NCBI GenBank assembly: GCA_020634815.1
Contig: JACKBA010000021.1
Span: 55,958-119,957, forward strand
Length of the DNA: 64,000 bases
Source: Caldilineaceae bacterium
Lineage (GTDB): Bacteria; Chloroflexota; Anaerolineae; Caldilineales; Caldilineaceae
Direction: 5' to 3'
Position numbers and translations under genes: made by a program. This document shows positions 46,421 through 57,569 of this stretch, one piece after another (position 1 is the first letter of the stretch; each line of letters begins with the position of its first letter). Below the pieces are notes generated by a model. That model saw nothing but the letters and a program-made list of their open reading frames with translations, was not told the origin of the DNA and made no database searches.

Positions 46421-46996
46421 ATGACAGACCTGGTTCGCTGCGAGTGGGCGGGTACCGACCCGCTCTACGTGCAATATCACGACGAGGAATGGGGCATCCC
46501 CGCCCACGACGACCGCCACCTCTTTGAGATGCTCTGTCTGGAAGGCGCGCAAGCCGGCCTTGCCTGGATTACGATCCTGCGCAAGCGGGAGAACTACCGG
46601 CGCGCTTTCGATAACTTCGACGCGGCGCTCATTGCTGCGTACGGGGATGAGAAGATTGCCGCGCTGCTCGACGATCCGGGCATCGTGCGCAACCGGCTCA
46701 AGGTCAACGCATTCGTGCGTAATGCCCGCGCCTTTCTGGCGGTGCAGGAAGAATTCGGCTCATTCGACGCCTACATCTGGCAGTTCGTGGGCGGAGCGCC
46801 CATCGTGAACGCGTGGCGGAGCCTGCGCGAGATTCCGGCCCAGACAGCCGAGGCGCAGGCCATGAGCAAGGACCTCAAGCGCCGCGGCTTCACCTTTGTC
46901 GGCCCGACCATCTGCTATGCCTACATGCAGGCGTGCGGCATGGTCAACGACCATGTGGTGGATTGTTTCTGCCGCGATCGGCTGGGGGTACGCTAG
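46421..46996 (+). CDS. tag: DNA-3-methyladenine glycosylase I
   Basis: A 191-residue base-excision repair enzyme that removes 3-methyladenine. It has the TAG opening MTDLVRCEWAGTDPLYVQYHDEEWG, with zinc-ligand Cys and the conserved HDDRHLFEMLCLEGAQAGLAW. The C-terminal KDLKRRGFTFVGPTICYAYMQACG...NDHVVDCFC carries the remaining zinc ligands (His and Cys). The start at 46421 matches the family N-terminus; the frame is open further upstream but unsupported. It converges on the MazG-like gene. Confidence 0.96.
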   Translation: MTDLVRCEWAGTDPLYVQYHDEEWGIPAHDDRHLFEMLCLEGAQAGLAWITILRKRENYRRAFDNFDAALIAAYGDEKIAALLDDPGIVRNRLKVNAFVRNARAFLAVQEEFGSFDAYIWQFVGGAPIVNAWRSLREIPAQTAEAQAMSKDLKRRGFTFVGPTICYAYMQACGMVNDHVVDCFCRDRLGVR

Positions 46997-47017
46997 CGGT
47001 CGAGCTGTGCGGCCCGG

Positions 47018-47356
47018 CTAGCGCGTATCGCCGTCGCCACGGATCGCGTCGCGCTCCAGCCGGTCGAAAAGCTTGGTCAGGTTGCCGCTGGCGACCTCCT
47101 CCATGCTCACCCCGATCTCTGTGGCGATCTGCGTCAGGTACCACAGCACGTCGCCCAATTCCTGCTTGAGCGCCTCGCGGTCCGCCTCGGAGATTACTCC
47201 ATTCTTGTCCCGAAAGATTTTTTTGACCTTGCCCGCCACTTCGCCGGCCTCGTTGACCAACCCCAGGGTCGGGTAGGTGATGGCGTGGTCGGTGTGGATC
47301 AGACTCCACGTCTTGCGCGACTCGCGCTGATAGTCGTTGAACGAATCGACCTGCAT
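47018..47356 (-). CDS. MazG-like nucleotide pyrophosphohydrolase
   Basis: A 112-residue all-alpha NTP-PPase of the MazG/dCTPase group, likely cleaning (d)NTP pools. The metal-binding EExxE...ExxD pattern is seen as NEAGEVAGKVKK and KQELGDVLWYLTQIATEIG. An N-terminal DSFNDYQRESRKTW segment is typical of the single-domain MazG-like proteins. The start at 47356 is chosen because family similarity begins there. The gene is single, convergent with tag and divergent from the MFS gene. Confidence 0.88.
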   Translation of the reverse strand: MQVDSFNDYQRESRKTWSLIHTDHAITYPTLGLVNEAGEVAGKVKKIFRDKNGVISEADREALKQELGDVLWYLTQIATEIGVSMEEVASGNLTKLFDRLERDAIRGDGDTR

Positions 47357-47578
47357 GCAGTTTCCCCTCCCGCTAATTGGCCGGCCAGCAGGATGCGCCG
47401 TCCGGCGCTGTAGTCTACACCGAAAGCATGGGCCGGCCAAGCCATCGCGGTCTCTTCGTTCGTCCCGCGTGCAATATGCGCCAGGGGTCGATCACGTTTG
47501 CGCATTGCACGGGAGATCGCCTATAGTCCACGGTTATTGTTGATAACTTCTTTCGGATTTGAGGGATTTTCTGCGTCT

Positions 47579-48775
47579 ATGCTTTCGACCATGCCCTGGC
47601 AGCGTCTGCTGCGCCGTGAACTCTTTGCCCTCTATTTCACTATCTTCGTGGCTGACACCGTCGTCGGCTATCTGCTGCCGGCCTTTCCGCTGCGGGCGCG
47701 GGAGATCGGCGCGTCGCTGCTGCTCATCGGCAGTCTGGCGGCCTTCAACGGTGCCACGCAGGTGCTCGTCTCGGTGCCCGTCGGCGTCATTTCGGATCGC
47801 TTCGGCCGGCGGCGGCTGATTGCGGCCGGCTCGGCGGCCTTTGCGGCGGCCGGCTTGTTGCTGGCCCTGGCGCCGGCGCCGCTGTGGCTGCTGCTCGCCC
47901 AGGTGCTGCTCGGGCTTGGCATCGTCTGTGTCTTTGCCATGGGCGCGGCCATGGTGGGCGACTATGCCGCGCCGGCCGATCGCGGGCTGGCCATGGGCAT
48001 GCTCACGACCTCCATGGGGCTGGGCTTTGCCGCCGGCCCACTGCTTGGCGGCCTCATCGCCGAGGCGTTCGGTGTGGTGACGAGCCTGTCATTCATGGCC
48101 CTGCTGGCGATGGCGGCAGCCGGGCTTGCCTGGTTCACGCTGGTCGACGAAGGCATTGGTCGCGGCGTGCGCGCAGGGAATCCGCTGGCGAACCTGCGCG
48201 TGTTGGGCGCCAACCGGCTGATCCTGCTAGCCGCGGTCGCGAACTTTCTGCTGAGCCCCGTCTTCAACGGCGTCGTCGTCAACTTCATGCCGCTGCAGGC
48301 GGGCGCGCTGGGCTTCTCGGCGCTGGCCATCGGCTCACTCTTCACGCTGCGTGCGCTGGCGTCGACGCTGACGCGGCTGCCGACCGGCGCCATTAGCACA
48401 CCGGCGTGGAGCTACCGGCTCATGCTCTTTTCGCTGTTCCTGGGCGGGCTCGCCGTGTTGGCAATGGCCTATATCACGGAGTATGCGCTGCTCAGCGTCG
48501 TGCTTGTGGCCGAGGGTATCTCCTACGGCATGTTTCTGACGGCGGGCAATGCCTTTGTGACCCAGTATGCCGATGCCCAGGTGCGTGGCGCGTCGCTGGG
48601 CGCGTATAACATGGCCGGCGGGATCAGCATCGCGCTCAGCCCCATCCTGCTCGGCGCGCTGGCGCAGAACCTCGGGTTGAGTACGGTCTTCTTCGGCATG
48701 GGCATTGCGGCATTGGCCGGGACGGCAGTGCTGGCGGTCGCATTTCCGCGGGCGCTTTCTGCGGCGCGCCAATAG
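47579..48775 (+). CDS. MFS transporter
   Basis: A 398-residue, 12-helix major-facilitator protein. Motif A is present as GVISDRFGRRRLI after helix 2, and motif C-like AGPLLGGLIAEAFG in helix 5. It belongs to the drug/metabolite exporter type, but no substrate can be assigned. ATGs at 47579 and 47591 are both possible starts. It stands alone, upstream of the tRNA remnant and the radical-SAM pair. Confidence 0.87.
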   Translation: MLSTMPWQRLLRRELFALYFTIFVADTVVGYLLPAFPLRAREIGASLLLIGSLAAFNGATQVLVSVPVGVISDRFGRRRLIAAGSAAFAAAGLLLALAPAPLWLLLAQVLLGLGIVCVFAMGAAMVGDYAAPADRGLAMGMLTTSMGLGFAAGPLLGGLIAEAFGVVTSLSFMALLAMAAAGLAWFTLVDEGIGRGVRAGNPLANLRVLGANRLILLAAVANFLLSPVFNGVVVNFMPLQAGALGFSALAIGSLFTLRALASTLTRLPTGAISTPAWSYRLMLFSLFLGGLAVLAMAYITEYALLSVVLVAEGISYGMFLTAGNAFVTQYADAQVRGASLGAYNMAGGISIALSPILLGALAQNLGLSTVFFGMGIAALAGTAVLAVAFPRALSAARQ

Positions 48776-48802
48776 CCTGTTGTGTGGTATCATAGGCACC
48801 CA

Positions 48803-48837
48803 TTCTAGCCGTGGGTTCGAATCCCACCCGGGCATGA
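48803..48837 (+). pseudogene. tRNA 3'-end fragment (T arm and acceptor strand)
   Basis: GTGGGTTCGAATCCCAC is a complete T arm with the invariant TTCGAAT loop, followed by a potential acceptor 3' strand (CCGGGCA). No D arm, anticodon arm or 5' acceptor strand is found upstream, where only the MFS gene end lies. It therefore looks like a tRNA remnant. CCGGGC can also pair with GCCCGG just downstream. Confidence 0.6.
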
Positions 48838-48868
48838 CGCCCGGACGACACGAAGGAAAGGAATCGCC

Positions 48869-50959
<2,091 letters not shown>

Positions 50960-50974
<15 letters not shown>

Positions 50975-51077
50975 GAAATTGGGAGATTGAGAGATTAGAG
51001 ATTGGGAGATTGGAGATTGAGGAAGCAGCGCCAGTGCACTCTCCCCAGTCTCCAATCTCTACTCTCCAATCTCCATT
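50960..51077 (+). repeat. second GATTGGA-type palindromic element
   Basis: A larger and more degenerate copy of the element at 49.4 kb. The left arm of GATTGGAGATTGAG-type units holds the stop codon of the radical SAM gene, the loop is AAGCAGCGCCAGTGCA, and the right arm (CCAATCTC units) ends just before the DUF2344 start. Confidence 0.88.
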
Positions 51078-51086
51078 CAGGATCAA

Positions 51087-51941
51087 ATGATGATTGACGA
51101 AACGCAACTTCCGCCCCGCCAATACATCCGCATCCTCTACGCCAAGGGCGAGGCGGTGAAGTTCATCTCGCACCACGACGAGTTTCGCCTGTGGGAGCGG
51201 GCGCTGCGCCGCGCCGACCTGCCGCTGCTCTACAAGCAGGGCTTCAACCCGCAGCCGCACATGCAGTTTGCCGCGCCGCTGGGCGTGGGCATCACCGGCG
51301 CGCGCGAGCCGCTCGACATCGTTCTGGCGTCGCCGCTGCCGGTCGAGGAGGTGACGGCGCGCCTGCGTGCCAAGCTGCCGCCCGGCGTCTCGCTGGTCGA
51401 CGTGCGCGAGCTGCCCGGCAAGCCGACGGCATTGCAGAACCTGATCATCGGCGCCGACTATGCCATTGTGCTCTACGCTGAACCCGGTGAGATCGACGGC
51501 GCCGGCCTCCAGGCGCGCATTGATCGGCTGCTCGCAACCGACGAAATCTGGCGCGTGCGCGAGCGCAAAGGCAAGCCCTACGCCTACAACCTGCGCCCCC
51601 TTGTCCTCGATTTACGCTACACCGGGTACGACGCAGCGACCGAGGAGCACCGCATCTTTCTGCGCGTGCAGATGCGCTCGGGCGCAACGGGCCGGCCCGA
51701 CGAAGTGGTCGACGCCCTGGGGCTGGACGACTTCCCGCGCACGCTGCGTAGGGAATACCTCTACTTCGAGGACGTAACGGATGATGTTGCGGTGATGGCC
51801 GCGTACCCTGTCGTGGAGCAGTCCCAGGTGGCCGCGCCGAAGGGGATGCTTCAACAGGTGAGCCGGGTTGCGCCGGCTGCCGAGACGCGCCGGCGCGGCG
51901 GGCGCTCGCTGGGCGAACGCGCTGCCGACGAATTCGACTGA
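51087..51941 (+). CDS. Radical SAM-linked protein, DUF2344 (TIGR03936)
   Basis: A 284-residue protein of the DUF2344 family, almost always paired with or fused to TIGR03960 radical SAM proteins. It has the family block RILYAKGEAVKFISHHDEF, LWERALRRADLPLLYKQGFN and FAAPLGVGITGAREPLDI. The C-terminal 40 residues form a variable basic tail ending RRGGRSLGERAADEFD. The ATG at 51087 lies 10 bases after the end of the repeat, so the natural intergenic region has largely been replaced by the element. Function unknown; the two proteins presumably act together. Confidence 0.9.
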   Translation: MMIDETQLPPRQYIRILYAKGEAVKFISHHDEFRLWERALRRADLPLLYKQGFNPQPHMQFAAPLGVGITGAREPLDIVLASPLPVEEVTARLRAKLPPGVSLVDVRELPGKPTALQNLIIGADYAIVLYAEPGEIDGAGLQARIDRLLATDEIWRVRERKGKPYAYNLRPLVLDLRYTGYDAATEEHRIFLRVQMRSGATGRPDEVVDALGLDDFPRTLRREYLYFEDVTDDVAVMAAYPVVEQSQVAAPKGMLQQVSRVAPAAETRRRGGRSLGERAADEFD

Positions 51942-51980
51942 ACGTGGGCGCCGGTTGGTCGGCTTTGCGTGGGCGGGGCG

Positions 51981-54900
51981 CTACTCGGGGTGGCGCGCCA
52001 GGCGCAGCGCGTCGCGGGCGTGTGCCAGCGCCTTGGCGAGGTCATCGATGCGAATCGGCTTCATGACATACGCATCCATGCCGGCCTCGAAGCATCGTTG
52101 CTCGTATCCGTCGGCAGCGTCGGCCGTGAGGGCGATAATGTATGGGCGGGCATTCCCCGGCGTGCCGGCGCGAATGAGGCGTGTCGCATCCAGGCCGTTC
52201 ATCTCCGGCATGTGCAAATCCATGAGGATGACATCGTACGGTTGCTCGAGCGCGGCAGTGACGGCTTTCTGGCCGTCGTCCACCACGGTGGCACTATAGC
52301 CGAGGCGGTCCAGCACGCGCAGCGCAACCTTCTGATTGATTGTGTTGTCTTCGGCGAGTAGGATGCTTAGCGGCGACAGGGCGGCGGTGCTGTCCCCGGC
52401 TACCTCCGCACCCGACAGCGCGCGGTCCACCATGACGGGCGGCGCCGCCACGGTCATCACGACATCGAAGGTGAAGGTCGACCCAACGCCCGGTATGCTT
52501 TCGACGGAGATGGTTCCGCCCATCAACTCCACCAGGCGTTTGCAGATCGCCAGTCCGAGGCCCGTCCCGCCGAAGCGTCGCGTCGTCGAACTGTCAACCT
52601 GGGAAAATGACTGAAACAGGCGGTTCATCCGCTCGGCCGGGATGCCGATGCCCGTATCTTGGATGGCGAAATGCAGCCTGCGCTGGGCGCCGCTGCCGGT
52701 GGCGGTGATGGCGATGTTCACTTCGCCGCTCTCGGTGAATTTGACGGCGTTGTTGAGCAGATTCATCACGATCTGCCGCAGACGCCCGGCATCCCCGACA
52801 ACCCAGCCCGGCACGTCGTCTCCAAGCTCCAGTCGCATATTGAGCAGCTTCTGCGAGGCGCGTGGGGCGAGAAGGTGCATTGTTTCCTCGATCGACTCGA
52901 CAAGATTGAATGCGTACTCCTCCAACTCCAGCTTGCCCGCCTCGATTTTTGAGAAGTCCAGGATATCGTTGATGACGCTGAGCAGGCTTTCACCGCCGAC
53001 GCGAATGGTGTTGACATAGTCAGCCTGTTCGGGCGTGAGCTTCGTGCCCGTCAGCAGGTCCGTCATGGCAATCACGGCGTTCATCGGCGTGCGGATTTCA
53101 TGGCTCATTGTGGCCAGGAAGACCGACTTGGCGGCCGTGGCGGCTTCTGCGGTTTCCTTTGCGGCGCGCAGTGCTTCTTCGCCCTGCTTCAGCGAGGTGA
53201 TATCGCGGCTGATCACAATCAGGCCGGTGACCGTGCCCTGCGCATCCGTCAACGGAATCTTCGAGGACAGCACCCAGCGCCGGCGGTCCGGCGTATCGAC
53301 GTTGATCTCTTCGACGCGCTCGAGCACGGCCTGATTGCTCTCCATGATCGCCTGCTCTTCTCGGTAGAAGGGTTCGCTGGAGGCGGCTGAGAAAAAGTCG
53401 TAGTCGCGCTTGCCGATGATATCCTCGACCCGGCTGGCGTCAAGCAGGGCAAGATGAGCGGCGTTGGCGGTCACATACCGGCTCTGTCGATCCTTGATAA
53501 AGATCAGATCGGGCAGGTTGTCGATCAACACCTGCAACATGGTGCGCTCAGCGCCGAGCGCCTCGTCGGCCTCTTTGAGCGCGCTGACATCGGTGTTCAC
53601 GGAAAGAGTCAGGATCTCGCCGGTTGCCGGATCAGGTAGTGGCCGCGTGACGGTCTGGAACCAATGGAACTGCCCGGTCAGATCGCGCACGGGATGCAGG
53701 CCATGCCGCGTATCGGCGACATCGCCGCTGTCGCTACCGGTTACCCCTGGTACGGGCGCAATCAACGCAAGCTGCGGCAAGACGCTGCTGAGCGATTCTC
53801 CGATGAGTTCCTCGACGGACGTGTTCAAGAAATCCGCGATCGCCTGGTTGGCGAAGCGAATCCTGCCGCCTGGCTCCAGCACCACGACCTGTGACGGCAA
53901 CCCGTCCAGCATTGCGCGGATGGCCTGCTCCTGAAGCTGAATCGCCAGCCGGGCGTCATGCCGCGTGATTGCAGCCCCGAGCGAGTTGGCCAGCGTACCG
54001 AGCGCCGGGCGTAGGGTCTCTGAGATGTTTTCGTCGCTCCGGCAGTTCTCGAAGGTGACATAGCCCCAGAACTCGCCGGAAGCCCGGATTGGCAATGCGT
54101 AGAGCGCCCGGACATCCTGGGCGTGTAGGGCATCCCGAACCGGCGCGTCGAAGTCGCAGGTAGCGCAGGCGACTTCGACGCCTTGCCGCAACGTCGCCAC
54201 GAACTGAGCGAAGCCGGGCGAGGACAAGAATGTCTCACCATTGCCCGGCGGCGATGCGATGGCGGCGCTTGCCGTCCAGACGCAATGCCGGGTCGTTCTC
54301 GCCTGCCGGTCGACGGCAGCATCGCGGTGCTCGATTACCTGAATCCGGTCGATTGGCAGTGCGGCGCCGATCCGTTGTAGCGCACTCAGCATGGCGCTTT
54401 CGATATCGGTTTCGGCCAGCAGCAGAGCTGTCGCTTCGGCCAGCGCCAGTAGCAGGTCAGCACCGGCCTGTGTGTTCTGCTCCGATTTGACGCGGTCGCT
54501 GACATCGGTGCCGATGACCAGGATGTCGGTATTGTCGTTGCCGGCAGGAAGCGCAACTTTGATCGACTCGAACCAATGGGCCGTGCCGTGGCTGTCGGTG
54601 AGCACCCCGGCGGGGTAGTGAACCGGTTGGTCTGCTGCCAGCGCAGCGCGATCCGACTCCTGGTACATTCCGACTTCTTCAGGGGTGCAGCCAAATACTT
54701 CGTCCGTACGGCCCAGAATCTGTGCATCGGAGAGGCCGACAAAGCGCCGCACGGCCTCGTTGACAAAGGTGAGACGGCTCTGGCGGTCTTTGACGAAGAC
54801 CATGGTCGGATCGGTGTCGACAATGTTTTCGAGCAGGCGTGCTCGCTCCTGCAAGCGTCGAACCTGGCGGGCGTTGCCTGTCGCGCGTGCGGCGATGTAC

Positions 54901-55202
54901 TCGGCAGCGCCGGCCATCGCCAGAAAGGTGAGGATTGCGCTCCAGGGCGCCAACTGGCCGTCGCCTGCAACAACGGCCAGGCCAAGTCCTGCTGCTGCGA
55001 TTGCATCGGCCGCAATGCGACCTGTGCGATCGAGCCCGGCGGCGAGCGTGATCGTTGCTGCCGTGCCCAGTGCCAACAGCAGCGGGGCCGGCAGCACGCC
55101 GCGGGAAAACACAAGAAGTCCGGCCAGCCACAGGACCGCCAGCACTACCAGGGTCACATATTTCGTTCGTCCGGATGTCATGCCCGCGTCCGTCATCTCC
55201 AT
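51981..55202 (-). CDS. Hybrid sensor histidine kinase (TM-PAS-GAF-PAS-PAS-HisKA-HATPase-REC)
   Basis: A 1073-residue sensor kinase. About four N-terminal helices (VTLVVLAVLWLAGLLVF onwards) are followed by PAS (about 125-235, MVFVKDRQSRLTFVNEAVRRF), GAF (about 250-420), PAS (VVLEPGGRIRFANQAIADFL) and PAS (LIFIKDRQSRYVTANAAHLA). HisKA has TMSHEIRTPMNAVIAMTDLL, and HATPase has DTGIGIP and GTGLGLAICKRL. A complete C-terminal receiver follows (ILLAEDNTINQ, LMDLHMPEMNG, MKPI). The layout suggests a kinase that integrates several signals. No response-regulator gene is adjacent. The start at ATG 55202 is tentative. Confidence 0.92.
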   Translation of the reverse strand: MEMTDAGMTSGRTKYVTLVVLAVLWLAGLLVFSRGVLPAPLLLALGTAATITLAAGLDRTGRIAADAIAAAGLGLAVVAGDGQLAPWSAILTFLAMAGAAEYIAARATGNARQVRRLQERARLLENIVDTDPTMVFVKDRQSRLTFVNEAVRRFVGLSDAQILGRTDEVFGCTPEEVGMYQESDRAALAADQPVHYPAGVLTDSHGTAHWFESIKVALPAGNDNTDILVIGTDVSDRVKSEQNTQAGADLLLALAEATALLLAETDIESAMLSALQRIGAALPIDRIQVIEHRDAAVDRQARTTRHCVWTASAAIASPPGNGETFLSSPGFAQFVATLRQGVEVACATCDFDAPVRDALHAQDVRALYALPIRASGEFWGYVTFENCRSDENISETLRPALGTLANSLGAAITRHDARLAIQLQEQAIRAMLDGLPSQVVVLEPGGRIRFANQAIADFLNTSVEELIGESLSSVLPQLALIAPVPGVTGSDSGDVADTRHGLHPVRDLTGQFHWFQTVTRPLPDPATGEILTLSVNTDVSALKEADEALGAERTMLQVLIDNLPDLIFIKDRQSRYVTANAAHLALLDASRVEDIIGKRDYDFFSAASSEPFYREEQAIMESNQAVLERVEEINVDTPDRRRWVLSSKIPLTDAQGTVTGLIVISRDITSLKQGEEALRAAKETAEAATAAKSVFLATMSHEIRTPMNAVIAMTDLLTGTKLTPEQADYVNTIRVGGESLLSVINDILDFSKIEAGKLELEEYAFNLVESIEETMHLLAPRASQKLLNMRLELGDDVPGWVVGDAGRLRQIVMNLLNNAVKFTESGEVNIAITATGSGAQRRLHFAIQDTGIGIPAERMNRLFQSFSQVDSSTTRRFGGTGLGLAICKRLVELMGGTISVESIPGVGSTFTFDVVMTVAAPPVMVDRALSGAEVAGDSTAALSPLSILLAEDNTINQKVALRVLDRLGYSATVVDDGQKAVTAALEQPYDVILMDLHMPEMNGLDATRLIRAGTPGNARPYIIALTADAADGYEQRCFEAGMDAYVMKPIRIDDLAKALAHARDALRLARHPE

Positions 55203-55411
55203 CAAATCCGCCGCCGGCGCCTGACGAGGGTGTTACGTTTCAATCGGGCTCGCGCCCCGTTTCCATGGATCCCAATCTGGTTCGAGTGTACTCGCCCGGC
55301 CGGTATCGTGTCATCCGCATTTCGACCGTGCTTTGCCTCAGATCGCTATGCCAAATACTGGAAAATCCGATTCAGGTACACGCCCGCCCGATGGCTGTCG
55401 CCCTTGTATGG

Positions 55412-56176
55412 TCAGTCGCATCTTGCCATGGCTACTGCGGCGCGCAGGCCGGTGACCGGATCGCCGGTCGGGATGAATTCGTGACCCACGTAGCCGCCAT
55501 AACCCGTGGCGGCTATCGCCCGGAAAATCGCCGGGTAGTTCAGCTCCTGATCGTCATCCAACTCATGGCGACCCGGGTTCCCTGCCGTGTGATAGTGGCC
55601 GATCCACGGATGCTCGGCGCCGATGGTACGGATAATGTCGCCTTCCATGATCTGCATGTGGTAGATGTCGTACAGCACGCGCACGGCAGGTGAGTCGACC
55701 AGCCGGCACACCTCCACGGCCCATGCCGTGCGATCAGCCTGATAGTCGGGATGGTCGACCTTGCTGTTTAGCGTCTCCAGCACCAGGGTGACGCCGGCGT
55801 CTTCGGCCAGCGGGGCCACGCGGGCCAGCCCCTCGGCGGTGACGGCAATGCCGTTCGCGTCGTCGAGCCCGGCGCGGCTACCGCTAAAGCAGATCAGGTT
55901 GGCGATCTCCCATTCGTCCGCCAGACGGATCTTCGCCTGCAACTCAGCGATGATGCGTGGATGATGCTCGCGCCGGTTGAGGCCTTCCAGAATCGAGGCG
56001 TGGCCGTCGACAGCAGCGATCGCCAGCCCGTGATCCCTGGCAAGCTGCCAATGCTCGCGTGGCAACAGTTCGAGCGCATCCAGGCCCAGATCGGCGGCCA
56101 TGCGCACGAACTCCAGCGGAGACAACAAGTTGGGGACGAAACACCACCAAGAAACCGACTGACGATAGGCTGGCAT
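55412..56176 (-). CDS. Hydroxypyruvate isomerase/sugar phosphate isomerase-like TIM barrel
   Basis: A 254-residue AP-endonuclease-2-type TIM barrel. It has MPAYRQSVSWWCFVPNLL at the N-terminus, the metal-binding LVLETLNSKVDHPDY (Glu), VLYDIYHMQIMEGD (Asp/His), HYHTAGNPGRHELDD and a final GYVGHEFIP (Glu). These fit hydroxypyruvate isomerase (Hyi) and related epimerases, which convert hydroxypyruvate and tartronate semialdehyde in glyoxylate metabolism. AGGAG is 7 bases before the ATG at 56176, so the much longer open frame is not used. No glyoxylate-pathway neighbours are present. Confidence 0.88.
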   Translation of the reverse strand: MPAYRQSVSWWCFVPNLLSPLEFVRMAADLGLDALELLPREHWQLARDHGLAIAAVDGHASILEGLNRREHHPRIIAELQAKIRLADEWEIANLICFSGSRAGLDDANGIAVTAEGLARVAPLAEDAGVTLVLETLNSKVDHPDYQADRTAWAVEVCRLVDSPAVRVLYDIYHMQIMEGDIIRTIGAEHPWIGHYHTAGNPGRHELDDDQELNYPAIFRAIAATGYGGYVGHEFIPTGDPVTGLRAAVAMARCD

Positions 56177-56259
56177 GGGTCGCTCCTGAAAAGGCAAATA
56201 GTTTGGTGTCGAGCCGAGAACGGCTTGCAGAGTTTGATGGTAGAGATCTTTCCGCCGAC

Positions 56260-56265
56260 AGTATA
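56260..56265 (-). promoter_or_regulatory. -10 box for the Hyi-like gene
   Basis: TATACT on the minus strand, about 84 bases before the ATG. No clear -35 is seen at 16-18 bases. The 329-base divergent gap to the B12-binding gene holds no other gene. Confidence 0.4.
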
Positions 56266-56505
56266 TCACCAACCTGTCATAGTGTGATCTCGTAAGGGCG
56301 ATACATAGATCCTGTAAAATGTGCTGCTTGTTCCAGAGTGTTTTGCGGCACAGGCCGATTACGAACTGGTCAGATAGCCGATCAACGCCGGGCGCCGCTC
56401 TGCTAGACTGTGCGCGTATGCAGAAATAATGGGCACCGCACCGCGGCCGTTGGATGCGCCAACCAGTTTCCGGTTCACTCAAAGACGAGAGGTCATATCT
56501 GCCAT

Positions 56506-57558
56506 ATGGAAGGACAGACAGTAACGAGACTGGCAAGTGTCGCCATTCGATACAATCTTGCGGACACTGCCCAGGCATCTTCGGATCGCTACTACGCCAC
56601 TTATCATCAAGGCGCAACCCCAAGTCCGGAATACCTGGCAAAGAGCGTGCGTGATGTCGCCTACCACCTCGATTACCTTTGCGAAGCACTCTGGGCAGAG
56701 GATCGGGAGCTTTTCGCCGGCTATGTTTGCTGGGCGGCCGAATTGTTCGCTGCGCTTGGCTTTTCCCCTTCGATGTTGCCGAACCTGCTAGACGCCATGC
56801 AGGTGGAGGTGAATCGAAATCTCCAGGCTGCCCAGGTTGAGGTCGTCAACGACTTTTTTGTCGCCGCGCATAGTGCGCTTGCGCAGCGCGTTGCAACACC
56901 GTCCTATCTTGACGACCGCAACCCTAATCATGCGCTGGCTGCATCCTATCTCGAAGCTTTGCTCGACGGGCGGCGTCACGATGCCACGCGGATCATTCTC
57001 GATGCTGTGCACGCGGGCGTAAAGGTGGACGACATCTACCTGAATGTGTTCCAGCAGACCCAGGCCGAGATCGGGCGTCTCTGGCAGATGAACCGTATCA
57101 CCGTGGCGCAAGAACACTACGTCACCGCCGCCACTCAGTTTGTCATGGCCCAACTGTATCCTTACATTTTTTCGGCAAACCGGAAGGGCTTGCGCCTGGT
57201 TGCGGCCAGCGTTGGGGACGAACTGCACGAACTCGGGATTCGCATGGTTGCGGATTTCTTCGAGATGGCGGGATGGGACACGTACTATATCGGCGCCAGC
57301 ACACCGACCCGCGACCTGATTGCCACGATTGCCGATCACCGGCCCAACGTGGTGGCGCTTTCGGCAACCCTGACCACGCACCTCATGCGCGTGGCGGAAG
57401 TAATCGACGCCTTGCACGCGATCCCGGATCGTCCTGTCGTTCTCGTGGGTGGCTATCCCTTCAACATCTCTCCCGAATTGTGGCGCCGCCTGGGTGCCGA
57501 TGGCACCGCCGTCGACGCGCGGGGCGCCGTACAGTTGGCCGAATCGCTCCTGGCGTAG
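56506..57558 (+). CDS. B12-binding sensor protein (MetH-cap and cobalamin domains), no HTH
   Basis: A 350-residue protein. A helical N-terminal part of about 120 residues is followed by a B12-binding-2 cap (LEALLDGRRHDATRIILDAVHAGV, VAQEHYVTAATQFVMAQLYP with Glu-His) and a Rossmann-like cobalamin domain. The latter shows GDELHELGIRMVADFF, matching the DxHxxG-type loop that supplies the cobalt-binding His, and YYIGASTPTRDL and VALSATLTTHL. This is the layout of the light/B12-sensing part of CarH-type and B12-dependent photoreceptors, but no DNA-binding domain is attached. The histidine kinase gene starts 11 bases after the stop, so it likely feeds that kinase. The start is tentative. Confidence 0.85.
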   Translation: MEGQTVTRLASVAIRYNLADTAQASSDRYYATYHQGATPSPEYLAKSVRDVAYHLDYLCEALWAEDRELFAGYVCWAAELFAALGFSPSMLPNLLDAMQVEVNRNLQAAQVEVVNDFFVAAHSALAQRVATPSYLDDRNPNHALAASYLEALLDGRRHDATRIILDAVHAGVKVDDIYLNVFQQTQAEIGRLWQMNRITVAQEHYVTAATQFVMAQLYPYIFSANRKGLRLVAASVGDELHELGIRMVADFFEMAGWDTYYIGASTPTRDLIATIADHRPNVVALSATLTTHLMRVAEVIDALHAIPDRPVVLVGGYPFNISPELWRRLGADGTAVDARGAVQLAESLLA

Positions 57559-57569
57559 GACCGAACGCA

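Noticed and set aside
46421..47356. tag and the MazG-like gene as one stress operon
   Set aside because: They are convergent, so not co-transcribed.
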